Origin: Scalesia atractyloides
Lineage: Eukaryota; Streptophyta; Magnoliopsida; Asterales; Asteraceae
Reading direction: 5' to 3'
Assembly (NCBI GenBank): GCA_947069175.1
Contig: CAMTDV010000017.1
Span: 51,593,137-51,657,136, forward strand
Length of the DNA stretch: 64,000 nt
Positions 1 to 9,443 of the stretch are shown one piece after another (the stretch's first letter is position 1; each line of letters opens with the position of its first letter). The notes under the pieces are model-generated. The model had not been told where the DNA came from, searched no databases, and saw only the letters and a program-made list of their open reading frames with translations. The position numbers were made by a program, and so were the translations under genes.

Positions 1-241
1 CATATTTTGGGGGATCGCAGGACTTGAAGTGTTTGTAGGTGCATTTGGGAGTTTTTGGAGGAGGGTTGGCGATGCTTTGGTCTTCTTGGTTGGGAGGGTT
101 GATGGGATTAGCGGTGAGGGCTTGTTGAACTTGTAGCACGATGTTAGGAAGCACTGCGGCCATTTGTTTAGCAATTTGTGTGGCCAAGCGTTCGTTTGAC
201 TTTCCTGACTTTCTACCTCCACGTAATTGCCTAGCCGACAT
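1..241 (-). CDS. Ty3/gypsy gag, N-terminal part (element G), runs off the left edge
   Basis: The minus strand opens with an ATG at 241 and stays open for 80 codons to the window edge. The protein begins MSARQLRGGRKSGKSNERLA and later reads CTYKHFKSCDPPKY, which I recognise as the start of plant chromovirus-type (Tekay-like) gag proteins, just before the Retrotrans_gag domain. Gag packages element RNA in cytoplasmic particles. Upstream, in the element's sense, lie a leader of about 0.8 kb, a primer-binding site and a long LTR, as expected for the 5' end of a gypsy element. Lineage is from memory; the gypsy gag identity is secure. No lesion is seen in the visible part. Confidence 0.85.
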   Translation of the reverse strand, partial: MSARQLRGGRKSGKSNERLATQIAKQMAAVLPNIVLQVQQALTANPINPPNQEDQSIANPPPKTPKCTYKHFKSCDPPKY

Positions 242-1031
242 CTACAGGAACATATGTAGGAAGATTGTGAGTTCAAGAATTTCCTAGGTGTCATGTGTCG
301 TAAAAAAAAGAATGAAAACAGCATAACTGAAAATAATTTAACTACATCCATAGGACGTCTTGGGTTTGCTCATGTTTGGGCCTCCAATGTCCCCCATACC
401 ATTGCTTGTGTAGTCATGTGGGCCCCATGACTATTGGGCTTGGTAGGATTCACATTGGTGTCAGCCGGTTAACACTCGCACCACCCGAATGAAAATCGTA
501 AAACATGATTGCGAGATGTATGGTAGGAGGGTGTCCAGGTGTAGACACAATGACAACTCAAAGTGGGGTTAGCTCACACGATATTTGGTATAGCATGCTT
601 TGGCCTAATAGGTCTTTCGTACTCTCATCATTAGTCCCCAGGTAGGCAAACTGGTCCTTTATTTTGGATTTATACGAATGCCAAGCCTAAACAGGACGTT
701 CCGACTACCGGTACTCGTACCCTTCCAGTTACTACATGCCCGTCGTGAAAACTCACTTTGATGTGATTTGAAAAATACGAAATCATTGCAAAAATCATGG
801 AAATCGTGAGGTGTGTGCTTTCATGGATATGGCATGTTATGAGGATATGAACTATGATGAGCATTGCATATTAACATGTACTTGTGAGTGTGCTTGCATA
901 ATATTGGGTGTGAACATGAAACATATAAACATCATGAATTTTGCATGTAACACATAAACAATTAAAATTTAATCGACTATAGTATAGGCTCTAAGGGTCT
1001 AATAACCTATCCTATATCCCTATAGCCACAA
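242..1031 (-). other. Untranslated leader of gypsy element G
   Basis: This stretch between gag and the primer-binding site holds no sizeable open frame with recognisable content. It is the 5' leader of the element. The short minus-strand frame at 670-864 has no recognised features. Confidence 0.6.
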
Positions 1032-1043
1032 GCTCTGATACCA
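1032..1043 (-). promoter_or_regulatory. Primer-binding site of element G (initiator Met tRNA)
   Basis: The minus strand reads TGGTATCAGAGC, the usual plant LTR-retrotransposon match to the 3' end of initiator methionine tRNA. It lies three bases inside the LTR boundary. Confidence 0.85.
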
Positions 1044-2052
1044 ATCAGTCACACCCCGACCCGCAGCAGAATAAAAGTCGGGGCATAATTGGGTTATCAC
1101 CAAAGCTCATGATGTTTACTACGATGTTTCATATTTATTAAATTCAAATTACAAATTCAAATATCCAATAACAAAATTCATACAAATACAAAACTATATG
1201 TTTATTCCAACGCAATAACTTGTTTATTCTTCTAGGCCATCCTAAGTGTTTGTTTCCTCAACTGGATCACCTGTATCATGTGTAAAACAGGGGAGATTTG
1301 GGTCAACAAAAGTTGGCGAGTGAACCTTGATAAAACATTTTAAATAATTGCTTGTTTTATTTCATAACGAAAATTCGTGCATAAATCACATGTGAGCAAA
1401 TATATATGTAAACAATCACAAACCACATTGAATGAATATATGACATGAATGATGATGTATTTGAGATCAAGGCTCAATCAAACGGAGCCGATCTAATGAG
1501 GCACCTGATGCTCAACCCGTATCCCACGAGGAACTGATGGGCCTAATGAAATGAGTGCACTGAAATGATAAATTTAATCCACATAATAATCACACAACAA
1601 CCATTACACATTTGGTCACAAGATGATATAAGCACAAATGTTTAAATAAAATAAAGGAATTGTACGACACATGAAACACCCCAAAACGTGATTAAAACGG
1701 GGAATTTGTAGAGATTCACTCACCTTGGGTGCGTCTTCTTGAGTGGTAAAGAGAGCGCACGAGTTGGGAATTTATCCGATGAAGGAGTACTAACCTAGAA
1801 ATAGCAACGTGGTAATTCGGTAAATAAATAAATTATTATTTAGGTTAAAATCCTTTGTTTAGGTTTTTAGGATATTTTTGTGGCTTGTGTTGATATTCTA
1901 GACCCTTGAAAATATATATTCTTAAACCTTTTATTTGATTAGTTTTCTTTTAATAAAAACCTTAGAATTAAAATACTAATATAAAATAATATAAAAAAAA
2001 TCTTGTCAATCTGACAAGCCTGTCAGACCGGTTCGATAGGAGCATGTACGCG

Positions 2053-2126
2053 CGTATGCAGAGTCGAACCCGGGACCTCACGTTCACGTGCACGCAGCTC
2101 TTCCAACTGAGCTACGTGTCTAACCC
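2053..2126 (-). repeat. tRNA-like unit 1 in LTR G
   Basis: On the minus strand the unit runs from GGGTTAGACAC through TAGCTCAGTTGG, a perfect Pol III A-box match, to GGGTTCGACTC, a B-box-like T-loop. The D-arm-like hairpin is longer than in a real tRNA. The T stem and anticodon stem do not pair, so this is not a functional tRNA gene. Confidence 0.6.
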
Positions 2127-2224
2127 GTCATATTTTGGATTTTAATTATATTTATACACACTTTAGATTATTTATAATTTAATTAAATTTACCAAAAAGG
2201 GTTTTAGTAATCCGACCGGTGCGT

Positions 2225-2298
2225 GCCACAGTGCTCGAACCCGTGACCTTGGCGATGTGATGCACCCAGCCCAACCAACTGGGCTGGGTGTCTAACCC
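2225..2298 (-). repeat. tRNA-like unit 2 in LTR G
   Basis: Same layout as unit 1: GGGTTAGACAC, then a hairpin with arms CACCCAGCCCA and TGGGCTGGGTG, then GGGTTCGAGC. The hairpin arms differ from those of units 1 and 3 but remain perfectly complementary. Confidence 0.6.
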
Positions 2299-2393
2299 AA
2301 TGAAACTTGATTTTATATTAACTTTATATACATACTGCTAAATGCTATAATTCATCAAAAATAAAAACTGTTATATAACAGTTATACGGTCAT

Positions 2394-2465
2394 GAACCAG
2401 ACTCGAACCGGGGACGTGAGTGTCGTATTTGCACACAGTCCACCACTGGACTGTGTGTCTAACCC
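2394..2465 (-). repeat. tRNA-like unit 3 in LTR G
   Basis: Same layout: GGGTTAGACAC, hairpin arms CACACAGTCCA and TGGACTGTGTG around a GTGG loop, then CGGTTCGAGTC. Arms again covary relative to units 1 and 2. Confidence 0.6.
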
Positions 2466-3020
2466 GGTTAAAACTTAGGATTTAATTTCATAAAAACACT
2501 TAAGCCACTTCGTCTTCTCCATTTTAAATCGATTCCATAATACGTTCTTGGTTTCAAAACTCGAATAACTTGTTTGCTGTACTTTTGAAGTTACCGTAAT
2601 GAAATGAAATAATATACGAACTAAATTCGAAAGTAGGGAACAATTACCGTTAGGCAGTGAGTTTTCCGGCGAGTTAATCTCCGGCGACAGGCTGCGGTTT
2701 CCGGTGAAACAGGTTTGAGCAGAGTAAACTTATGATTAGAGGGGAAAGAATTGAGCGAGTTGGATAGTGGGATTGGGTCAGTATTTATAGATTGAACAAG
2801 GGGGTGGGGCTCGATTTCAGTTTTAGAAATCGAATTGGGTGATTGCAATTTAGAATGGATTGAATCAAATTCGGAAATGATTAACGCGGATTGACAGCTG
2901 GTGCTTACCAGATTTCAGAAACAGGGACGAAATCGGCGGTTTATTTTTGCTGATTTGAATTTGCATGAAACCTTCGTTTTCGTATATTTATATAAGATGA
3001 TTTCAAAATCTTACCAAATG

Positions 3021-3099
3021 GTGCGTGTGTCCCGGTGGTGTTTGTGTTGTGCGGTTACTCGGGTGACCCGGGTTCGATTCCCGGTTTACCCCTTTTTTT
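3021..3099 (+). repeat. tRNA-like unit 4 in LTR G, opposite strand, followed by T7
   Basis: On the plus strand a canonical T-arm is seen: CCGGG, loop TTCGATT, CCCGG. It includes a perfect B box (GGTTCGATTCC). The unit ends ACCCC and is followed at once by seven T, a Pol III terminator-like run. The A-box end (GTGTCCCGGTGG) is weak and no proper anticodon arm is evident, so I do not call a tRNA gene. Confidence 0.55.
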
Positions 3100-3312
3100 G
3101 GTGTTTTTAATTTATTTATTTAATTTGCTAAATCTATATTTAATCATATGATATTATTAATTATAAATTGATTAATTTTTTATTATATCATTAGATTAAT
3201 TATGTATGTATAAATTTACCATTTTAAACAAAATAAAAAAAAATTTGAAATAATACACTTGATTAATGGAGATGGTGCGGGTTTTTGAGACCCGTTTTGC
3301 ACAGATGTTACA

Positions 3313-3683
3313 CTTTATGACTTTATTCACCTCATCATAGGATTCTGAGTTGCAGAAGAAATAGACATGCGATCTATACACAACATGTTTATCTGTGATC
3401 GCCATAGTGATAGGAATTCGCCCCAAAACTCTAATATCTCTGAAAATGCGTTCAGCGTCGGACATATCTTTTTGTCAAGCGATATACAAGTATTATGAAA
3501 CTTGTTGAACGAAAGCTTTATATTCTGCGGACACATAAAGCAAACACTTAGAAAAATTGACAATTTCAAACAATTAATCATCAAGTTCGGGCGAACATGA
3601 ATGTCATACACTACAAAACATAACAAACCAACAACTTCGGCCGAACATGTGACCAAAACAAGTTTTTGACATTTTTCATACAA
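3313..3683 (-). pseudogene. Start of the envelope-like ORF of Sirevirus B, cut off by G
   Basis: Minus-strand frames at 3327-3683 and 3196-3465 together match the beginning of the envelope-like ORF of element A. B has FNKFHNTCISLDKKICPTL where A has FSKLHNTCIMLDKVICPSL, then AITDKHVVYRSHVYFF where A has AITERTMSYR and HTYHFW. A frameshift separates the two stretches. Homology stops at 3313, where the LTR of element G begins, so the rest of the gene is lost from this window. A pyrimidine stretch ending in CAG lies just upstream, as in A. Sirevirus envelope-like proteins have no demonstrated role in plants. Confidence 0.75.
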
Positions 3684-4310
3684 GTTCAGGCGAACTTGTA
3701 ATTATTACAGTTTTATAAATTCACAACAAGTTCGGGCGAATTTGTTGGAAATTCAGTTTTATCAGAAATCATGACAACTTCGCCCGAAGTTGATTACAAA
3801 TCAACTCGACAAATTCGGGCGAACTTGTTATCATCTCCAAATAACCTGCAACATTCAAAACATGTTCATTTGATCAAATTTGTGGTTTGTTTAACATGAT
3901 TATACATTTATTAGTTCATTTCTCCGACCAATTTGTCCATAAAAGTCCTAGATCTAACAGATTTTAAGTTTTTGGTCCAAATAAGTTCATTAATGCTCAA
4001 TTTATGGATGAGTTGATCGATTAACACCTCAGCCATGATAATAAGTGTGCAAATCACTTAAAATCAGGTTCAAATCGGGTAGAGTAACGACTTAATTTCA
4101 GCAAATTCCTAAGTCTCTCAATTAGCCTTTCAAGTTCGCTCGAAGAAGTGTATAACAAATAACTGATTATTTCAGCGAACTTGTTATTATATACCTAGTC
4201 AAGTTCGGGCGAACTTGACTTCTAATCATCACAGATCAACACCTAACTTCGCCCGAAGTTCAGTAATAGTGAACTAGTTTAGACTTTGTAACTTCGGTCG
4301 AACTTGGTTG
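3583..4310. repeat. Dyad repeat cluster in the B spacer
   Basis: Copies vary around CAAGTTCGGGCGAACTTG. Two near 3777 and 4250 have the form AACTTCGCCCGAAGTT, with the change mirrored in both arms. Confidence 0.8.
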
Positions 4311-4836
4311 ATCTCAAATTTTAAACTATTTCAAATTTTCAATTTTTAACCCTGAACTTTCACAAGTTTACCAGTTATCAAAATCCACTCAGTTGACCCC
4401 AAGTCCAAGTTAATGACCCTGGTTAACCGATTTGTCTGCCGAGTCCAAGTTAATGACCTCGGTTTGACCCGTTATGAACAAACTGATGTTTTCTTCAAAA
4501 CTAAGTTTCAAATTAATGAACTTTTATCGTTTTTCATGCATTTTGATTTTACAGATTAGCTCACAACCCGTTGTCATTTAAGATCCAACAACTTAGCACC
4601 ATTCCAAACTCCGAAGATACGCTTTCCATCATTGGCTGTTAAAAACAATGTAGAAATAAAATCCTTTTGAATTTTCAAAAGTTTATGCTAAAACACACTG
4701 AAAATCTTTTCGGGTTTAAATATGAAATCAAATAAACTATGTACAAACATTTTTATAGATATATTGTGAATTCGTGTCTAAGGATCATATCAGTTGATTG
4801 AGAAGTATCACCAGTATCGTTGACCTTTTAATGACT
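3684..4836 (-). mobile_element. Non-coding spacer of Sirevirus B between pol and the envelope-like gene (distal part)
   Basis: This is the reverse complement of the A spacer at about 13850-15250, for example the duplicated GTCCAAGTTAATGACC segments near 4410-4460 against 14255-14330. It carries about nine copies of the AAGTTCG-NN-CGAACTT dyad between 3583 and 4310, one a perfect 16-mer at 4201-4216. No coding sequence is seen. The spacer continues at 19525 on the other side of element A. Confidence 0.8.
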
Positions 4837-4841
4837 TTGAG
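4837..4841. other. Target-site duplication of element A, left copy
   Basis: TTGAG here matches TTGAG at 19525-19529. Removing A and one copy restores a B sequence collinear with the A spacer. Confidence 0.9.
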
Positions 4842-5243
4842 TGTTGGTGCAGAATGTCTATGTCTTAGTCTTATATCGAGTCTGTATAGATTAGAGTTGA
4901 ATAGGCTAGCGAAACGAAGAATTTATATGTAAAGAAGTCAAGTTCGCTTGTAGTGTGTTTGAGAAGTCAAGTTCGGCCGAACTTGACATAGTCAAGTTCA
5001 CCCGAACTTCATCCATCTCTAGCGAACTTGGGGTTCTATAAATAGCTAGCATGTCTCTCTCATTTGGAACTTTAGCATCTTTGAGGCGGAGCTCTGTCAA
5101 TTTGGAGACTCGATGTTATATCAATAAAATTGACGTTTAACTGATTAATTTTTGTCTATTGGTAATCGTGTCGTAATATTTCCGCTATTATGGACACTAG
5201 ATATCAAAATCTAGGTTCCTATGCATTAAGGATCGGTCCTACA
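4842..5243 (+). repeat. 5' LTR of element A
   Basis: Begins TGTTGGTGCAGAATG and ends GGATCGGTCCTACA. TATA box TATAAATA at 5037-5044; AATAAA at 5123-5128. A perfect dyad AAGTTCGGCCGAACTT lies at 4969-4984 and a second, imperfect one follows at about 4992-5010; both are upstream of the TATA box. Confidence 0.92.
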
Positions 5244-5245
5244 AG

Positions 5246-5257
5246 TGGTATCAGAGC
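5246..5257 (+). promoter_or_regulatory. Primer-binding site of element A
   Basis: TGGTATCAGAGC lies two bases after the LTR end and matches the 3' end of initiator Met tRNA. Confidence 0.92.
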
Positions 5258-5898
5258 TAGAATAGCCTGATTTGATTGATATCAAGACAAGAACATTTCT
5301 AATTCTACTCCATTCTTCTATTTTTCTTAACTTTTACACAAAAATGAAGATTTCACGGGTAATTCTGTCCAATTTTGAATATGACATGTTAAATACATCA
5401 TAGATAAACCCTGAGAGTTTGGAGACTAAAATCAAACGATTTGGTGTCAAATTGTTGCAAAAACCATGTTTTTCAAACACACTTGGATCGAACTTGTTAG
5501 CCAAGTTCGGCCGAACTTGCCTTAGAAAGTCACTTTTTAAGTGGATTTCTATCAAGTTCGCTTGAACTTGAGGAATTTTTGAGAGATTTTTTTGCTAAGT
5601 TCGCTCGAACTTACTAAGGAATCTTTGATATTATATCAAGTTCGACCGAACTTGATAAAAATCAGGAAATCTTAGGCTAAGTTCGCCCGTACTTGTGAGT
5701 TTCTTATAATTTCCAAACTGCAAGTTCGCTCGAAGTTTCAAGGGACGTTTTTCAAATCAGAATTCACAAATTCGACTGAACTTGTGATTAAACCTGAAAT
5801 TCTTCATTTTCAAACAACAAGTTCGACCGAACTTGTAGTAAAACTAATTTTTTCAAAAGTTTGAACGTGTTTTCAACGTACGTGTCTCGATATTCGCG
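5258..5898 (+). repeat. Leader of element A with a dyad repeat cluster
   Basis: The leader between primer-binding site and gag holds about eight copies of the AAGTTCG-NN-CGAACTT dyad between 5500 and 5837, some with decayed arms. No open frame is supported here. Confidence 0.8.
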
Positions 5899-8800
5899 AT
5901 GGATGATATTCAAAGAGCGTTTATGTCAGGAGTGGGTACATCCAATGCAAATGTGATACAACAAGTGAACCTCGACAACGAGATGGGCACGTCTGTTAAA
6001 CCGCCGAAGTTAATGAGCATGGACGAGTATGAGGGATGGAAGGAGAAATTCACTTATTGGGTTCAAGCCATGCATTTCCAAGGTTGGGTGTTGATTCAGA
6101 GAGGTTATATTGTTCCGTTGGATGAACATCAGCAAGTTCTGGAGAAGTACAAGTACTCCATAGCACAGAAAGATGAATACATTGCTGAGAAAAAGATTAT
6201 TAGCCTTATTCAACAATCCGTTAAAGAAGATATTCTGGTGTTGTTGCCGGAATATACGACTGCGAGAGATCTCTGGCTATCACTGCAAAAGAAATATCAA
6301 GGAAGCGTAGAGATGATCAAGAGTAAGAAAGCTCTAATCATGAAGGAGTTCGATATCTTTAACATGTTGAAGGGTGAGACAATGAAACAGATGATTGAAC
6401 GTTTTCGTCATCTGAAAGTCCAAATAAGAAGACACGGTCTTGAGAAGACAGAACAAGAGTACATCGATAAGCTTGTAGATGCGTTGCCTGACGGAGATTT
6501 GACTACTTACCTGATGGTTCTGAAAGAAAGTTCGAATTGGGAATTCTTTAAGTTGTCTTCATTCATCGACAAACTCGAAAGTCATGAAATGGAACTATTA
6601 AAGATCACAAAGTAGAAGAATGCTAACATTGTTCAAGATGTTGGTCTGTATTACAAGAACGGGATGCAAGATAATATTTCAAGCCCGAAGATTCAGACAA
6701 CGTTCAGTGCAAACATGAATTCTTCTTCACAGAATCAGAACCAATCATATCCTTAATATGATCAAAGGCCACAGAGCTCTTCGTTCTCAAGCACTGGTTC
6801 AAACTCTTCATATCAGAATCAAGCAAATCAGAATCAGCAAACTAATTTTGATTCAAATGTGTACAAATATAACATCGCTGTTAATTTGAGCAATGTTGTT
6901 TCTAATCAAGCTGCTAAGCAACATATAGCACTTCTCACCATAATTCTAGAATCGTATGAAAGTCTTGTGGCCGAAAATATTGGCAATCTCGAAATGACCG
7001 TCGAAGACTACGATCAGGTGGACGAAGAAGAACTTGAGTTAATGGATATAAAGTGGTGTTTAGCTTCTATCATTCGAAGGGTCACAAAGTTTGTTGCACT
7101 CATAGGCCGAGATATCGAAAATTCAAGCAATAAGCTAGGGTTTGATAAAACGAAAGTCACGTGCTTCAGATGCTGACAGAAAGGGCATTTCAAGAGAGAA
7201 TGCAAAAACCCTGAAGCAACGAGCAATCAGAGTCCATTTGGAGGTGGAAATGAGTATTACAAGAAGTCACTGCAGTACAAGCCATTTCCGAAGAAGACTC
7301 AGATCAAAATTCAAGAGAAACCAAACAGCAGCAACACTGAGAAAGCTATGGTTGCATCAAATGAAGATGATGGTTTTGACTGGAACTCTTATATCGGTAA
7401 GAAGACCTGAGTTGCATTGATGGCTCAAAGATACATCTGCCGAAGAAGCAGCAGCTCTAGAGAATATTTTACTGGAACAGTATCTGCAACAACAAGAGTA
7501 AGAGGAGTATCTTCACATGAAGAATCAAGGCATTTTATCTCCTAACTCTTGTGATAGTTTTGCAGGTCACTTTGACGGAAGTTCTCAGGAGCAAGTTACC
7601 GAGGAGAAATCGATTGATGAAGAAGTCATTGATGTTACTCAAGAAGTGAATGCCGAAAACCTCAAGGACATTGCCGATAAAGCTTTAATGGCAAATCTAA
7701 CCAAGGTAGGTCCAGAGGTAAAGGAAGTTGTTAAAGTACAAGTTGTAGAGGTTGAAAAACCTTGTACAAAATGTACCGAGCCATGTGCTAAATGTGACGA
7801 AAAATCACAGATCATCGTTGAACTCACTGTACATAATGAACATTTCAAATACAATTATCATACAATGAAGGAAGCGTATGACAAAATGAAAGATGATTAT
7901 GGCAGGCTCGATCGAAACAATGTCGAACAACACGACACTGTAAGGATGTTAAAGGGGACAGTAATGGATAAACAAAAAGCAATTAATATTTACATTAACA
8001 CCATTGCTGAAACCAAACAACAACTCCAGGACATGAAAATTGAAACATAACAAGTTCAACAACTTTTAAGAAGTTACACAACTAACGCATATGTCATTGA
8101 TCACATTCTTCCCACAATTTCATCGGAAGAAAAGGCTAAAAAATTGGTAAAGAATACAGCAATGTTCCTCCACCCCTATCCGAGAAGTACTGTCGTAAAA
8201 CTGTTGATGGGATGGATAAGGCACTCAACATTGAGTTGTTATCTGAAAAAAAAATGAGTTGCCGGAGAACATTGAAGTAGTCTATACTAAATCAGATGAT
8301 GACAATGTGCTAGTGAAAAAGGTGGTTGAAAATGTTCTGAACGATTCTGATGATGGCAGCTTCGATAGCGCCACCTCGAATTTGAACAGTTCTGACATAA
8401 ATTCTGAAGATGACAATACATCATCGGAAGATGATCTATGTGATGATCCTAACGTTGTAATGTACAAGGTTAAGGAATCTGATAGATTATACTTTGATGA
8501 CAGTTTTCCGATTCGGAATGTCAAAGAAGATCAATTGGATAAACTGTTCAAGCTAGTTGAAGTTACATCAGATGACCTGGAGAAAAATGGAAAGAAATTC
8601 TATTCAAAACCCAAAAGAAATTACAATAACTACCGAAGGTATGGTGGTGATCATTCGGAAAATCGGAGAGCTGGGTTGGGTTTAGAAGAATCTGATGAAC
8701 CTAAAAAGAAATCGTCACCATTTCACAAATACAAAAATAAGAACATGACATTCGTTTATGGGACGAGCATAGTTCAAGAAGAAAGTTTGATCGGAAAACA

Positions 8801-9440
8801 ATCAAACGATGAATTCAAGAAACAAAAAGAACTTCGAGATAAAGCCAAAGCCACAAGTGGTGTAAAATCCACTGGTGGACACTCACATGACAATCGGACT
8901 TGCTTTAAGTGCAATGAAGTTGGTCATATTGCACGCAAGTGTCCGAAGTCAAAGCCGGCTTATCTTCGAAGGAAATAAAGTTCAGATGTTGTGAAACCAA
9001 AGCAACCAAAGTTTGTAAAACCTGTAACGATTTTGAAAAGAAATGAATCAAAACCAGAAGTTAAACCTAAAACTGAAAAAAGATTTGAAAATTCAACTTT
9101 CAAAAAAGGTGAAACTTCTAGGGCAAAAGAAAATAAGTTTTACATCAAGAAAGCTAATATAAAATCTCAAGCTTGGATTGCTAAGAAAAATTCAACAACA
9201 TCCGATGTTATTAAGTCTGAGCTTGTAGAGACTGATAACACGAAAAAATCAAAATCTGAGACCAAATCCGAAACTGTCAAAATTACAAGTGGTAACAATT
9301 CAAAAGGTAAAAAGAAAGTAAGTTTTGAAAATGTAAACGACAGTGGAGGATCAGATGAAGATTATGAAGATGATTACCAAGCTTTCTATCCAAAACCCAA
9401 GACCAAAAGGCTTGGGCCACGCTCTTTAACTAGATTTTAA
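5899..9440 (+). pseudogene. gag of Sirevirus A (two zinc knuckles, interrupted)
   Basis: The start ATG at 5899 opens a 238-codon frame with the copia UBN2-type gag region (LMSMDEYEGWKEKFTYWVQA, then the conserved IKSKKALIMKEFDIF stretch), ending in a TAG at 6613. Homology continues through several broken frames. A first zinc knuckle (CFRC...GHFKREC) lies at 7162-7203, with TGA at 7174-7176 inside it. An acidic, coiled region follows at 7517-8050. An acidic frame at 8259-8978 ends in a second knuckle, CFKCNEVGHIARKC. A lysine-rich linker spans 8991-9440. Gag forms the particle and binds RNA through the knuckles. Element B has the same order. At least five in-frame stops or shifts make this copy non-functional. 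Confidence 0.88.
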
Positions 9441-9443
9441 CAT

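Larger units (their letters stand above)
1047..3312 (-). mobile_element. 5' LTR of gypsy element G (about 2.27 kb)
   Basis: In the element's sense the LTR begins TGTAACATCTG at 3312 and ends GGTCGGGGTGTGACT at 1047, next to the primer-binding site; the terminal CA appears mutated. TGTAAC...GGGGTGTGACA termini are typical of this gypsy group, and the solo LTR D in this window has the same style of ends. A TATA-like TATAAATA lies near 2782-2789 on the minus strand. The right end abuts the envelope-like frame of element B at 3313, so G inserted into B; the second duplication copy is outside the window. The LTR carries four tRNA-like units (2053-3092). Confidence 0.75.

Noticed and set aside
2053..3092. 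Genuine tRNA genes
   Set aside because: The units lack a paired anticodon arm and acceptor stem; only unit 4 has a proper T-arm.
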